Shown one piece after another: positions 28,700 through 37,314 of a stretch of DNA of 64,000 nucleotides (positions are counted from its first letter, which is position 1; each line of letters begins with the position of its first letter). The notes below the pieces were generated by a model, which was not told the origin of the DNA, made no database searches, and worked only from the letters and a program-made list of their open reading frames with translations. The translations under genes were made by a program, and so were the position numbers. This stretch comes from [Actinomadura] parvosata subsp. kistnae (GTDB lineage Bacteria; Actinomycetota; Actinomycetes; Streptosporangiales; Streptosporangiaceae), in contig NZ_OOHJ01000005.1 in NCBI RefSeq assembly GCF_900323885.1, positions 426,259-490,258 on the forward strand, written 5' to 3'.

Positions 28700-29865
28700 C
28701 TACAACGTAAAGGCGCCGGGCCGGGCAACGTAGACCACACCCTTGCCGGAAACCCCCGGCGAGGCGGCGGCGGCCGGGACGAAGGCGGACTGGCCGGGTC
28801 GCAGCGTCAGGTCCTCGCCGACGCGGGCCTCGCCCTCCACGCACAGGACGATCGCCGGCACGCCGCTGGGCAGGGCGTGGGCCCCGCGAGGTCGTAGCGG
28901 GTGAGGGCGAACTCGGGGGCGGGCGGCCGGTAGTCGTAGGCGCCCGAGCCGTCGGCGGCCGGCTCTACGCGGTGCGGGTCCGACGGGGTGAAGTCGACCA
29001 CGCGCATCAGCTCCGGCACGTCCACGTGCTTGGAGGTGAGGCCGCAGCGCAGCACGTTGTCGGAGTTGGCCATGATCTCGACGCCGATGCCGCCGAGGTA
29101 GGCGTGCGGGACGCCGGCGCCCAGGTAGAGCGCCTCGCCGGGGCTGAGCGTGACGTGGTGCAGCAGGAGGGCGGCCACGATGCCGGGGTCGCCGGGGCAG
29201 GCGCGGGCGATGCCGGCGTAGGCGGCGAGGTCGGGGTCCGGCGACTCCAGCAGGGCGGCTTCGGTCTCGGCGCGCAGGGGGCGGGCGGCGTCGCCGAGCA
29301 TCGCGGCGAACACCTCCCGCAGCGCCTGCCCGGGCTCCCCGGTGCGCAGGGTCTCGATCCAGGGGCGCAGGCCGGGCACGCCGAGCCGGTCGAGCAGGTC
29401 GGCGGTGGCGGCGGGCGGGCGGAAGCCGCACAGGCCGTGGAAGGGGGTCAGCGCGCAGACCATCTCGGGCTTGTGCGAGGCGTCCTTGTACGTGCGGGCG
29501 TAGTCGTCCAGCGGGATCCCGCGCGCGTTCTCGTCGGCGAACCCGGCCTCGGCCTGCGCGGTCGTCGGGTGGACCTGGAGGGAGAGCGGCCGCTCGATGG
29601 CCAGGACCTTGAACAGGTAGGGCAGGACGGGGCCGAACCGCTCGGCGCAGCGCTCGCCGAGTGTGGCGGCGGGGTCGCGGGCGATGAGCTCGTTCAGCGG
29701 GACGCCGCCGGCGGTCGAGGGCGCTCCGGGGTGGGCGCCCATCCAGAGCTCGGCCTGCGGCTCGCCGGTCGGCTCGGTGCCGAACAGCTCGGGCAGGGCG
29801 GTGACCGAGCCCCAGTCGTAGGGGCGGATGGTCGTGGCCAGGCGCATGGGCGTGGCGTGTGGCAC
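28700..29865 (-). CDS. manA: Mannose-6-phosphate isomerase, class I, with a -1 frame break near the C-terminus
   Basis: Interconverts mannose-6-phosphate and fructose-6-phosphate. The N-terminus MRLATTIRPYDWGSVTALPEL, the zinc-binding region LSLQVHPTTAQAE, DASHKPEMVCALTPFHGLCGFRP and LYLGAGVPHAYLGGIGVEIMANSDNVLRCGLTSKHVDVPEL are class I PMI hallmarks. After the first 330 residues the frame changes; the remaining HALPSGVPAIVLCVEG and LRPGQSAFVPAAAASPGVSGKG lie in the adjacent frame. Restoring one base in the C-run at 28882-28885 joins them. Probably a sequence error in an essential-type gene. Confidence 0.92.
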
Positions 29866-29942
29866 GGCGGTGGCTCCAATCGTCGTCGTGTGGAGCGTAG
29901 AACGTGAAGGTGTCGCGTGCGTGGCCGGGTGCTGGACGAGCG

Positions 29943-29960
29943 ACTATACATGGGTATAGT
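29943..29960. promoter_or_regulatory. Operator palindrome of the downstream TetR gene
   Basis: ACTATAC ATGG GTATAGT, perfect 7-bp arms around 4 bp, about 50 bp before the TetR start. The embedded TATAC and GTATAG sequences resemble a -10 region, so the repressor would occlude RNA polymerase. Symmetric TATACNNNGTATA sites are common for TetR repressors of ABC exporters. Confidence 0.68.
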
Positions 29961-30009
29961 TTGCTTTTCGCAGGAACAGCAGGCTGTACGAGCGAACAGG
30001 AGGGGTGGG

Positions 30010-30642
30010 GTGACGACCACCGCACCGGACCCGGAGGACCTGACGGCCCGCGCCCGCATCAGGGACGCGGCGCTGCGCCACTTCGGCGAGCACGGCTTCG
30101 AGCGGGCCACGATCCGCGGCATCGCCGAGACCGCGGGCGTGTCGCTGGGCCTGGTGCGCCACCACTTCGGCTCCAAGCAGGCGCTGCGCGAGGCGTGCGA
30201 CGAGCACCTGATGAAGGTCATGCACCGGCTGCACGAGGAGGCGGCGAGCCGGCCGCTCAGCGGGCTCAACCCGGTCGCCGCCATGGGGCCCTATCGCGAC
30301 TACCTGGCGCGGGCGCTGGCCGAAGGGTGGGCGGCGCCGTTCTTCGACGAGATGGTGCGCATCGGGGTGCGGTGGTTCGAGGAGGCGGAGAAGGACCTGC
30401 CGGAGCCGCCGGACGTCCCGGCGCGGGCGCGCGCGACCGTGATCGCGGCGATGTCGTTGTCGTTCACGGTGCTGACGCGGCACGTCGAGCGCGGGCTGGG
30501 CGTGTCGCTGGAGACCACGGAAGGCCAGCACGAGCTGCTGCGCACCCTGCTGTACGTCTACTCCCACCCGCTGCTCACCCCCGAAGAGGCCGCCACGGCC
30601 CGCGCCGCCCTCGAAAAGGGCACCACCACAGGAAGGGCATGA
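30010..30642 (+). CDS. TetR-family transcriptional regulator
   Basis: A 210-residue repressor with the helix-turn-helix [44 protein letters not shown] at about residues 22-64. The GTG start at 30010 follows AGGAGGGG. The stop overlaps an ATG of the next gene (ATGA), which indicates co-regulation with the ABC ATPase. A perfect palindrome 50 bp upstream suggests autorepression. The TetR/ABC pair usually controls drug export. Confidence 0.92.
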   Translation: MTTTAPDPEDLTARARIRDAALRHFGEHGFERATIRGIAETAGVSLGLVRHHFGSKQALREACDEHLMKVMHRLHEEAASRPLSGLNPVAAMGPYRDYLARALAEGWAAPFFDEMVRIGVRWFEEAEKDLPEPPDVPARARATVIAAMSLSFTVLTRHVERGLGVSLETTEGQHELLRTLLYVYSHPLLTPEEAATARAALEKGTTTGRA

Positions 30643-30644
30643 CC

Positions 30645-31564
30645 ATGACCGACGCCATCGCCGTCTCCGGGCTGCGCAAACGGTTCGGGCGGAGCACGGC
30701 GCTCGACGGGCTCGACCTCACCGTGCGCGCGGGCGAGGTGCACGGCTTCCTCGGCCCGAACGGCGCGGGCAAGAGCACCACGATCCGCATCCTGCTCGGC
30801 ATGGTGCGCGCCGACGCCGGCACCGCCCGGCTCCTGGGCGGCGACCCGTGGGCCGACGTGGCCGAGCTGCACCGGCGCCTGGCGTACGTGCCCGGCGACG
30901 TGACGCTGTGGCCGGCGCTGACCGGCGGCGAGACCATCGACCTGCTGGGCCGGCTGCGCGGCGGGCTGGACCGGCGGCGCAGGGCCGAGCTGCTGGAGCG
31001 CTTCGACCTCGACCCGCGCAAGAAGGGCCGCGCCTACTCCAAGGGCAACCGGCAGAAGGTGGCGCTGGTGGCGGCGCTGGCCTCCGACGCGGAGCTGCTG
31101 GTGCTCGACGAGCCCACCTCGGGGCTCGACCCGCTGATGGAGGAGGTGTTCCGCGAGTGCGTCAGGGAGGAGCAGCGCCGCGGCGACCGTACGGTGCTGC
31201 TGTCGAGCCACATCCTGGCCGAGGTCGAGGCGCTGTGCGACCGGGTGACGATCATCCGCGACGGGCGCACGGTCGAGACCGGCACGCTGGCCGGGCTGCG
31301 GCACCTGAGCCGCACCTCGATCGAGGCCGACCTGGCCGGGCCCCCGACGGGCTGGCGGACCTGCCGGGAGTGCACGACCTGACCGTCACGGGCGGGCCGG
31401 CCGGTGACCGGGTGCGGTTCACGGTCGACACGGCGGAGCTGGACCCGGTGCTGCGCCGGCTCACGGCCGCGGGCGTGCGCGGCCTGGTGAGCCGGCCGCC
31501 GACGCTGGAGGAGCTGTTCCTGCGCCACTACGACCGTGAGCCGAGGGCTGCTGCGGCGGGCTGA
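30645..31564 (+). CDS. ABC exporter ATP-binding subunit (DrrA-like), -1 frame break; permease absent
   Basis: ATPase of an export-type ABC transporter, about 306 residues. Walker [11 protein letters not shown], the signature [17 protein letters not shown] (degenerate), Walker [16 protein letters not shown] and H-loop [11 protein letters not shown] are present. The C-terminal domain ending [13 protein letters not shown] is typical of DrrA/CcmA-like subunits. At the C-run 31341-31345 one missing base shifts the frame, and restoring it joins the parts. ATG 30645 is preferred over 30639 for its GGAAGGG spacing. No permease follows: the P450 gene ends 11 bases downstream on the other strand. Confidence 0.88.
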
Positions 31565-31574
31565 ACAGAGGAGC

Positions 31575-32975
31575 TCAGCGGGCGCGCGGGCCCAGCAGGA
31601 CCGGCATGGTGCGGGTGCTGTTGCCCAGCAGCGTGTCCAGCGGCGGCAGCTCCGCCACCGGCCGGACCAGCTCCATCTCCGGGAACGCCTCGAACAACGC
31701 CTTGATCGCGATCTCGCCCTCCAGCCTGGCCAGCGGCGCTCCCAGGCAGAAGTGCGGCCCGTGCCCGAAGGCCAGGTGCGTGAACTGCGGCCGGGTGACG
31801 TCGAAGACGCCGGCGTCCTCGCCGTACTGACGCGGGTCCCGGTTGGCGGAGGCGAAGCAGGCCAGGACGGGCTCGCCGGGACGCAGCCGCACCCCGTCGA
31901 TCTCGACCTCGCGCTTGGCGTAGCGCATCGGGAAGTAGGCGATCGGCGAGTCCCAGCGCAGCGTCTCCTCCACGGCGGCGCTGTAGGGGCACTGCCCGGA
32001 ACGCAGCAGGTCGAGCTGCCCGCGCTCGGTGAGCAGGGCGCCGATCGCGTTGGTGATCAGGTTGACGGTGGTGACGTGCCCGGCGATGAACAGCAGCTCG
32101 ATGGTGGCGAACAGCTCGTCCTCCGACAGCCGCCCGCCGTCCTTCTCGTGCAGCGCGAACAGGTCGCTGATCAGGTCCTCGCCGGGCGTGCCGCGGCGCT
32201 CCTCGATGATCCGGTCGAGCAGCTCGCGCAACTCCTTGCGCAGCTCCGGCGAGTCCTCCAGGCCGCCGACCTGGGCGACGGCGTCGGTGAGCCGGTGCAG
32301 GTCGTCCTGGTGCGCCTCCGGGATGCCGATCAGCTCTGAGATCACCTCGCGCGGCAGCGGGTAGGCGAACTCCAGGCGCAGGTCCACGGGCTCGCCGGGC
32401 GGCATCCCGGCGAGCCGGTCGATCAGGCGGGCGGTCAGCTCCTCGATGCGCGGGCGCAGCCCGTTCAACCGCCGCTGCGAGAACGCGGTGGTCAGCGGCA
32501 TGCGCAGGCGGCGGTGCCGCTCGCCGTCGGCGTTGAGCATGGACGTGTCGGTGACGATGCGGTCGATGGCCGTGCCGGGCGGCAGCGCGTCGCGTCCGGA
32601 CCAGTGGTGCAGCTCCCTGGTCAGGTCGGGGTGGGTCAGGACGGTCATCAGCGTGTCGTAGCGGGTGGCGGCCCAGGCGGGCACGCCTTCGGCGGTGACG
32701 GGCACGACGGGGCCGGCCTGCCGCAGCCGCTCGTTGTCGCCGTGCAGGTCGGGAGTGGCCGGATCGAGCACGAACCGCTCCGGCCGGCCCGCGCCGGCCC
32801 GGTCGTCAGGGCGGTCGTCAGGGCGGTCGGCAGGGCGGTCGGCGGGGCTGGTGCGGTCGCCGCCGGCGGTGCGGCCGGTCTGGTCGAGGCGGTCGTCGCC
32901 GTCGGACGGGTCGGAGTAGCCGGACGGGTTGAAGCGGTGCGCGTGCTCGGAGTGCTGGTCGGTCATGGCGGTCAT
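31575..32975 (-). CDS. Cytochrome P450 (bacterial CYP105/CYP107-like) with repeat-bearing N-terminal extension
   Basis: A 466-residue soluble P450. I-helix LLFIAGHVTTVNLI, ExxR in EETLRW, PERF-like FDVTRPQFTHLAFGHGPHFCLGAPLARLE with the haem Cys. The first about 70 residues are unusual: Asp/Arg-rich with tandem ADRPDDRP repeats before the normal P450 start (RFVLDPATPDLHGDNERLR). The ATG overlaps the stop of the FAD oxidase (ATGA), so the extended start is real coupling rather than over-extension. Last gene of the operon with the cucumopine-synthase-like and FAD genes. Substrate unknown, probably the product of those enzymes. Confidence 0.92.
   Translation of the reverse strand: MTAMTDQHSEHAHRFNPSGYSDPSDGDDRLDQTGRTAGGDRTSPADRPADRPDDRPDDRAGAGRPERFVLDPATPDLHGDNERLRQAGPVVPVTAEGVPAWAATRYDTLMTVLTHPDLTRELHHWSGRDALPPGTAIDRIVTDTSMLNADGERHRRLRMPLTTAFSQRRLNGLRPRIEELTARLIDRLAGMPPGEPVDLRLEFAYPLPREVISELIGIPEAHQDDLHRLTDAVAQVGGLEDSPELRKELRELLDRIIEERRGTPGEDLISDLFALHEKDGGRLSEDELFATIELLFIAGHVTTVNLITNAIGALLTERGQLDLLRSGQCPYSAAVEETLRWDSPIAYFPMRYAKREVEIDGVRLRPGEPVLACFASANRDPRQYGEDAGVFDVTRPQFTHLAFGHGPHFCLGAPLARLEGEIAIKALFEAFPEMELVRPVAELPPLDTLLGNSTRTMPVLLGPRAR
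32801..32848. repeat. Four 12-bp tandem repeats in the P450 gene
   Basis: Unit GGTCGTCAGGGC, two exact copies followed by two variants (GGTCGGCAGGGC, GGTCGGCGGGGC). In the gene it encodes the repeated ADRP/DDRP tetrapeptide of the P450 N-terminal extension. Such in-frame repeats can change length by slippage. Confidence 0.75.
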
Positions 32976-34063
32976 CCCGTCCGTCGTGCGCTCATCGCCA
33001 GCGCGGCCACGTCCATGCCGGGGTCCCGGTCGAGGTAGAGGTCGCGGACCAGCTCGCCGGCGGCCGGCGCGTTGCACAGGCCGTGCCCGGAGAAGCCGGT
33101 GGCGTACAGGAAGGCCGGCGGGCCGGGCTGGTGGCCGATGAAGGCGGTCTTGTCGGGGCTGGCGTCGCGCAGGCCGGTGACGGCGGTGTGCAGCGGGATG
33201 CCGGCCAGGCTCGGGTACGTCTCCGCGATCCGCGCGGCCACGTCCCGGCGCCACGCCTCCCGGTCGGCGCCCGGGTAGCCCATGCCGATGAGCAGCCGGT
33301 CGCCGCGCGTGCGGATGAGCAGGCCGCTGGCGGCGTGCAGGGTGACCGGGATCTCGGGCGTGCCGGGCGGCAGCGGGTCGGTGGTGAGCAGCTCCTGCTC
33401 GATCGGCTCGGTCAGCGGCAGGTCCACGCCCGCGCACCGGACGAGCGAGGCCGACCAGGCGCCGGCGGCGCACACGATGGCGTCGGCGGACAGCTCGCCG
33501 TCGGCGGTCCGCACGAGCCCGGCCTCGGCGTCGATGGCGGTGACGGGGCAGCCGGTACGCAGCGCCGCCCCCGCCTGCTCGGCCGCCTGCGCGTAGGCGG
33601 TGACGATGGCGGTGGTGTCGGAGATGTAGGCGTCGGGCGAGTACGCGGCGGCGGCCAGCGGCAGGTCCCCGATGAGCGGGTTGCGCTGCCTGGCCTCCTC
33701 CGCGCTGATCAGCTCGACGTCCACGCCGGCGGCCCGCTGGGCGGCCAGGTCGGCGTTGAACGCGGCCACCTGGTCGGGCTCGGTGAACAGCACCAGGTAG
33801 CCGACCTGCCGCAGCGGCAGCTCGGCCCCCGGCCTGGCGGGGAAGGCCCGGTACGCCTCCAGGCTGCGCACGGCCAGCGCGGAGCTGATCGGGTTGCCGG
33901 CGAAGTAGGAGCGGACCACGTCGGCGGTGGCGCGGGAGGCGCCGGAGCCGAGCTCGCCGCGCTCCAGCAGCGTCACCTCCACGCCGGCCTCGGCCAGGTG
34001 GAAGGCGATCGACAGCCCGATGACGCCGCCGCCGATCACCACCACCTTGGAGCCCGCGCTCAC
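32972..34063 (-). CDS. FAD-dependent amine/amino-acid oxidase (DAO/SoxA type)
   Basis: A 363-residue flavoprotein of the D-amino-acid-oxidase/sarcosine-oxidase family. FAD motif KVVVIGGGVIGLSIAFHLAEAGVEVTLLERGELGSGAS, then VVRSYFAGNPISSALAVRSLEAY and the C-terminal LYATGFSGHGLCNAPAAGELVRDLYL. GTG start at 34063 overlaps the stop of the cucumopine-synthase-like gene (GTGA), and its own stop overlaps the P450 start, so the three are translationally coupled. It probably oxidises a secondary amine made by the upstream enzyme, which is inference. Confidence 0.9.
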   Translation of the reverse strand: MSAGSKVVVIGGGVIGLSIAFHLAEAGVEVTLLERGELGSGASRATADVVRSYFAGNPISSALAVRSLEAYRAFPARPGAELPLRQVGYLVLFTEPDQVAAFNADLAAQRAAGVDVELISAEEARQRNPLIGDLPLAAAAYSPDAYISDTTAIVTAYAQAAEQAGAALRTGCPVTAIDAEAGLVRTADGELSADAIVCAAGAWSASLVRCAGVDLPLTEPIEQELLTTDPLPPGTPEIPVTLHAASGLLIRTRGDRLLIGMGYPGADREAWRRDVAARIAETYPSLAGIPLHTAVTGLRDASPDKTAFIGHQPGPPAFLYATGFSGHGLCNAPAAGELVRDLYLDRDPGMDVAALAMSARRTG

Positions 34064-35004
34064 GTGGCCGCCACCGTTCTGCGCAGGTGGTCGCCCGCCT
34101 GCCACGGGAACAGGTGCGAGTTCCAGCCGCCGAGGCAGTTGCAGTAGAGGGCCATGTGGGCCATGATCGCGACGAAGTCCTCGTGGTCGTCGAGCCGCTC
34201 CAGCCCCGACAGCAGCCGCTGCGTGAAGTCCCACAGGCGGTCGAGGCCGCAGTAGCCGAGGAACTCGGCGGGCGTGTGGGCGAGCTGCCTGGTCATCTGG
34301 CGCAGCCACGGCATCGGCATGCCGTCCAGGGCGGCGCGGACGAGGCCGCCGTAACAGCTGTAGCCGAGCGGGCGGGTCTCGCCGTTGACGAACAGCAGCG
34401 TGGTCAGGACCGTCTCGTAGCTGCCAGCGCGTGACGGGATGCGGCCGGAGTGCAGGTCGAGCAGCTCCTGCGGCGGGGTGAGCCAGATGCGCTCGGTCTC
34501 GGCGTGCACCTCGGTGACCAGCCGGTTGAGCTCGGGGTCGCCGATGGGCAGGCGGGGCAGGACGTGGCCGCCGGGCTCGCCGGCGCGGCGGACCTCGGCG
34601 ATGACGGGCTGCTTGGTCTCGTAGACCGAGCGCCACACCTCCTGGCCGGCCTGGGCGAGGGCGTCGAGATCGGAGTCGACGACCTTGCCGATGGGCGTGG
34701 CGGACATGGGCTCGGTCAGCTCGCCGTACTTGATGCCCAGGTGCTGCAGCCTGGAGCAGAACAGCGTGCCGTCGGGCACGGTGCGGCGGTCCACCTTGTA
34801 CTCGGCCGGGGTGTGCAGCAGCGAGTGCACCGGAGCGACGTGGTACAGGTGGTATCCGGCCACCAGGGCGTGCCCCTGGAGGCTGCGGTAGGGCAGCCCC
34901 TCCCACAGGGCCTGGGCCAGGGAGGGGTTGCGCTGGTCGAGTTCGGCGGCCACGGTGATGCCGATGCCGGGCCACGAGATTTCCACATGCTTAGTATCGT
35001 TCAC
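34060..35004 (-). CDS. Cucumopine-synthase-like (putative Pictet-Spenglerase) protein
   Basis: A 314-residue protein I place with the cucumopine-synthase-related family: an N-terminal cyclophilin-like (DUF3830-type) domain with WPGIGITVAAELDQRNPSLAQALWEGLPY and GIKYGELTEPMSATPIGKVV, and a C-terminal helical-bundle domain with LTTLLFVNGETRPLGYSCYGG, PAEFLGYCGLDRLWDF and MAHMALYCNCLGGWNSHLF. Cucumopine synthase condenses histidine with 2-oxoglutarate in a Pictet-Spengler reaction, and relatives such as StnK2 and KslB (as I recall) make tetrahydro-beta-carbolines. First gene of a coupled operon with an FAD oxidase and a P450, under an AraC regulator. Family from pattern memory, function inferred. 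Confidence 0.62.
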   Translation of the reverse strand: MNDTKHVEISWPGIGITVAAELDQRNPSLAQALWEGLPYRSLQGHALVAGYHLYHVAPVHSLLHTPAEYKVDRRTVPDGTLFCSRLQHLGIKYGELTEPMSATPIGKVVDSDLDALAQAGQEVWRSVYETKQPVIAEVRRAGEPGGHVLPRLPIGDPELNRLVTEVHAETERIWLTPPQELLDLHSGRIPSRAGSYETVLTTLLFVNGETRPLGYSCYGGLVRAALDGMPMPWLRQMTRQLAHTPAEFLGYCGLDRLWDFTQRLLSGLERLDDHEDFVAIMAHMALYCNCLGGWNSHLFPWQAGDHLRRTVAAT

Positions 35005-35007
35005 AGT

Positions 35008-35033
35008 ACGTCACTCTAACGTCACAATTTGTG
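35008..35033. promoter_or_regulatory. Direct repeat and palindrome upstream of the cucumopine-synthase-like operon
   Basis: Two ACGTCAC copies (35008-35014 and 35019-35025) spaced 11 bp, i.e. one helical turn, as expected for AraC-family binding. The second overlaps the perfect palindrome CACAATTTGTG (35023-35033). The adjacent AraC gene lies upstream on the same strand, so this may be its activation site. Confidence 0.45.
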
Positions 35034-35112
35034 GCGATAGAGGGCGGGGATGTGGTATTTACCGGGAGATGACTTCACCGGGAAACAGCAGGTCAGAGCA
35101 CCGGTCGCCGGG

Positions 35113-35997
35113 TCAGGAGGCGGCCGGCTGGAGGCGGGCGGCGTCGCGGCTGGGCGGCAGCCCGTACTGACGGCGGTACTCGCGGCTGAACTGGGACGGG
35201 CTGTCGTAGCCGACGCGGTGCGCGACGGCGGTGATGTCCTGCGGGCAGGTGGCCAGCAGGAGCCGGGCGTGCTGCAGGCGCACCTGCTTCTGGAACTGGA
35301 TCGGGCTCAGCGCCGTGACGGTCTGGAAGTGACGGTGGAACGCCGACGCGCTCATGCCCGTCATGCGGGCCAGGTCCGCCACGCGGAACGGCTCGGCGTA
35401 GTGGTCCTGGATCCAGCGGATCGCCCGCGCGATGTGGCTGAGGCTGCTGTCGGCCAGGCCGAGCTGGCGGACCGCGCCGCCCTGCTCCCCGGTGAGCAGT
35501 CGCCACAGGATCTCCCGTTTCACCAGCGGCGCGAGCACCGCCCGGTCGCGGGGGCGGTCCAGCAGGCGTACGAGACGGATCAGGGCGTCGAGCAGGTCGG
35601 CGGTCATGCCGGCGACGGCGAGGCCCGGCAGCGCGCCCGCGGGCGGGCGGGGCAGGTCGGCCGGGCCCGCGTGCAGGAGCAGGTCGGCGATGGCGGCGGG
35701 GTCCAGGGTGATCGCCAGACCCAGCGCCGGGCGGCCGGGGGCGATGTCGAAGAAGTGGCCGCTGACCGGCAGGTCCACCGAGGCGACCAGGTAGCTGCCG
35801 GGGCGGTACTCCAGGACCCGGTCGCCGACCGCGAGCCGCTTGGCGCCCTGCGCGAGGACCGCCAGCACCGTGCCCGTCATCGACGTGTACGGCGGCCCCT
35901 GCCGATCGATCCGCGCGATGTGCAGGCCGTCGATGGCGGTGGCCGCGTCGGGGCGCACGTGCCGGGCCAGCAAGTCGCGCAGCTCGCCGAAGTCCAT
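35113..35997 (-). CDS. AraC-family transcriptional regulator
   Basis: A 294-residue activator with an AraC_N (DUF-type cupin) domain at residues about 25-165 (SMTGTVLAVLAQGAKRLAVGDRVLEYRPGSYLVASVDLPVSGHF) and a C-terminal double helix-turn-helix (RVADLARMTGMSASAFHRHFQTVTALSPIQFQKQVRLQHARLLL, then AVAHRVGYDSPSQFSREYRRQYG). ATG 35997 is the first Met at the domain start. It lies upstream of the three-gene cucumopine-synthase-like operon on the same strand and divergent from the antibiotic monooxygenase gene; either could be its target. Confidence 0.9.
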   Translation of the reverse strand: MDFGELRDLLARHVRPDAATAIDGLHIARIDRQGPPYTSMTGTVLAVLAQGAKRLAVGDRVLEYRPGSYLVASVDLPVSGHFFDIAPGRPALGLAITLDPAAIADLLLHAGPADLPRPPAGALPGLAVAGMTADLLDALIRLVRLLDRPRDRAVLAPLVKREILWRLLTGEQGGAVRQLGLADSSLSHIARAIRWIQDHYAEPFRVADLARMTGMSASAFHRHFQTVTALSPIQFQKQVRLQHARLLLATCPQDITAVAHRVGYDSPSQFSREYRRQYGLPPSRDAARLQPAAS

Positions 35998-36132
35998 GCC
36001 CGGATTGTAGAGGATCGGGCAAGGACGGGGGAGTTTCGTGCTACCGTCCCCGCAGCTCAGCCGGTGGAATGGGGTCACCGCCCGGCCGTGGAGCAGTCGC
36101 CGGTGCGGGAATAGTGCAAGGAGCACCCCTAC

Positions 36133-36450
36133 ATGGACGTCCGCTACGGGTTCAGCGCCACCCTGACCGCCAGGCCCGGCCTGGGCCGCCAGTTGACCGA
36201 GCTGCTGCTGAGCGGGCTCGACGAGGGAAGCCCGGCGGCGAGCGAGCACTGCCTGGTCTACCTCGTCTCCCGGTCGGCCGCCGATCCCGACGTCGTGCAC
36301 GTCATCGAGGGCTGGAGCAGCGAGGAGGAGCACCACCGGGTCTTCGCCGGGCAAGCGGCCCAGGCGCTGGTCGCCCAGGTGCGGGAGCTGGTCGCCGCGC
36401 AGTCCCCGTACACCGACCACGTGCCGGTCGGCGGCAAGGCCGCCTTCTGA
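36133..36450 (+). CDS. Antibiotic biosynthesis monooxygenase (ABM) domain protein
   Basis: A 105-residue dimeric ferredoxin-like (ABM/LsrG-type) protein. The core is YGFSATLTARPGLGRQLTELLLSGLD and HVIEGWSSEEEHHRVFAGQAA, with the C-terminal DHVPVGGKAAF. Members act as cofactor-free monooxygenases or detoxify reactive quinones and aldehydes. It is followed 29 bases later by a hydrolase fragment and then the aldehyde oxidoreductase subunits, so it may form the head of that operon. Confidence 0.85.
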   Translation: MDVRYGFSATLTARPGLGRQLTELLLSGLDEGSPAASEHCLVYLVSRSAADPDVVHVIEGWSSEEEHHRVFAGQAAQALVAQVRELVAAQSPYTDHVPVGGKAAF

Positions 36451-36479
36451 CCGCCCGCCACTCTCAGAGAGGAACTTCC

Positions 36480-36758
36480 ATGTCGTCCCCCGCGCGCCCC
36501 GCGCGCCCCGCGCTCGACGCCGAGCTGAACGCCCTGCTGTCCGGCCTGCCGCTGGTGCCGGAGATCACCCCGCCGATCCTCGCGACGCTGCGTCGGATGC
36601 CGCTCACCCCGGTCGAGCCGCTGCTGGAGGGCCGCACGGCCGGGCGGCGGGAGGTCACCGTCGCCCCCGCCCGCGCGACCCGTACCCGCTGGCTCGCCCG
36701 CACCCTCGGGCCGAAGGAGAGGAGCACCGTTGAAGACCGCGTCCAAGAACGCGCGTGA
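36480..36758 (+). pseudogene. Truncated alpha/beta-hydrolase (N-terminal fragment)
   Basis: A good ribosome site (AGAGGAAC) and ATG begin a 92-codon frame reading LDAELNALLSGLPLVPEITPPILATLRRMPLTPVEPLLEGRTAGRREVTVAP. That is the N-terminal cap region of fold-3 alpha/beta-hydrolases (acetyl-esterase-like), but the HGGG and GxSxG parts are missing, and the tail (ARATRTRWLARTLGPKERSTVEDRVQERA) runs into the next gene. An internal deletion joined it to the [2Fe-2S] subunit leader. Confidence 0.55.
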
Positions 36759-36771
36759 GGAGCCGGCACCC

Positions 36772-37314
36772 ATGACGGACGGCACCAGCGGCACCATCCG
36801 GCTGCACGTCAACGGCGTGACACACGAGCGGCACGTCGACCACCGGCGCACGCTCCTGGACGCGTTGCGCGAGGACCTCGGGCACACCGGCCCGAAGAAG
36901 GGCTGCGACCGCGGCCAGTGCGGCGCCTGCACGGTGCTGCTCGACGGGCGGCGCGTGGTGTCCTGCCTGACGCTGGCGGTCGCCGCCGAGGGCGCCGCCG
37001 TCACGACCGTCGAGGCGCTGGCCGGCGACGGTGAGCCAGCGCCGTTGCAGCGGGCGTTCGTGCGCTTCGACGGGTTCCAGTGCGGGTTCTGCACGCCGGG
37101 GCAGCTGTGCTCGGCCGCCGGGATGCTGGCCGAGCACGCGGCCGGCTGGCCGAGCGCCGTCACCGCCGACCTCTCCCCGGACGCCCCGCCGCCGCCCCTG
37201 GACGCGGCCGAGGTGCGCGAGCGGATGAGTGGCAACCTGTGCCGCTGCGGCGCGTACCCGTCGATCGTCCGGGCGATCCTCGACACGGCGGCGGGCGAGG
37301 GGGTGGCGGAATGA
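36772..37314 (+). CDS. Aldehyde oxidoreductase [2Fe-2S] subunit (PaoA/YagT-like)
   Basis: Electron-transfer subunit of a molybdenum hydroxylase. The 180 residues hold the plant-ferredoxin-type cluster GCDRGQCGACTVLLDGRRVVSC and a second cluster in FQCGFCTPGQLC and MSGNLCRCGAYPSI. ATG 36772 is chosen; a TTG at 36730 with GGAGAGGAG upstream would add 14 residues. No Tat signal is visible, so it is probably cytoplasmic. The ATGA overlap couples it to the FAD subunit. Confidence 0.92.
   Translation: MTDGTSGTIRLHVNGVTHERHVDHRRTLLDALREDLGHTGPKKGCDRGQCGACTVLLDGRRVVSCLTLAVAAEGAAVTTVEALAGDGEPAPLQRAFVRFDGFQCGFCTPGQLCSAAGMLAEHAAGWPSAVTADLSPDAPPPPLDAAEVRERMSGNLCRCGAYPSIVRAILDTAAGEGVAE

Noticed and set aside
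32801..32848. Tandem repeats as a CRISPR array
   Set aside because: Units are only 12 bp, adjacent without spacers, and in-frame in the P450 gene; no cas gene nearby.
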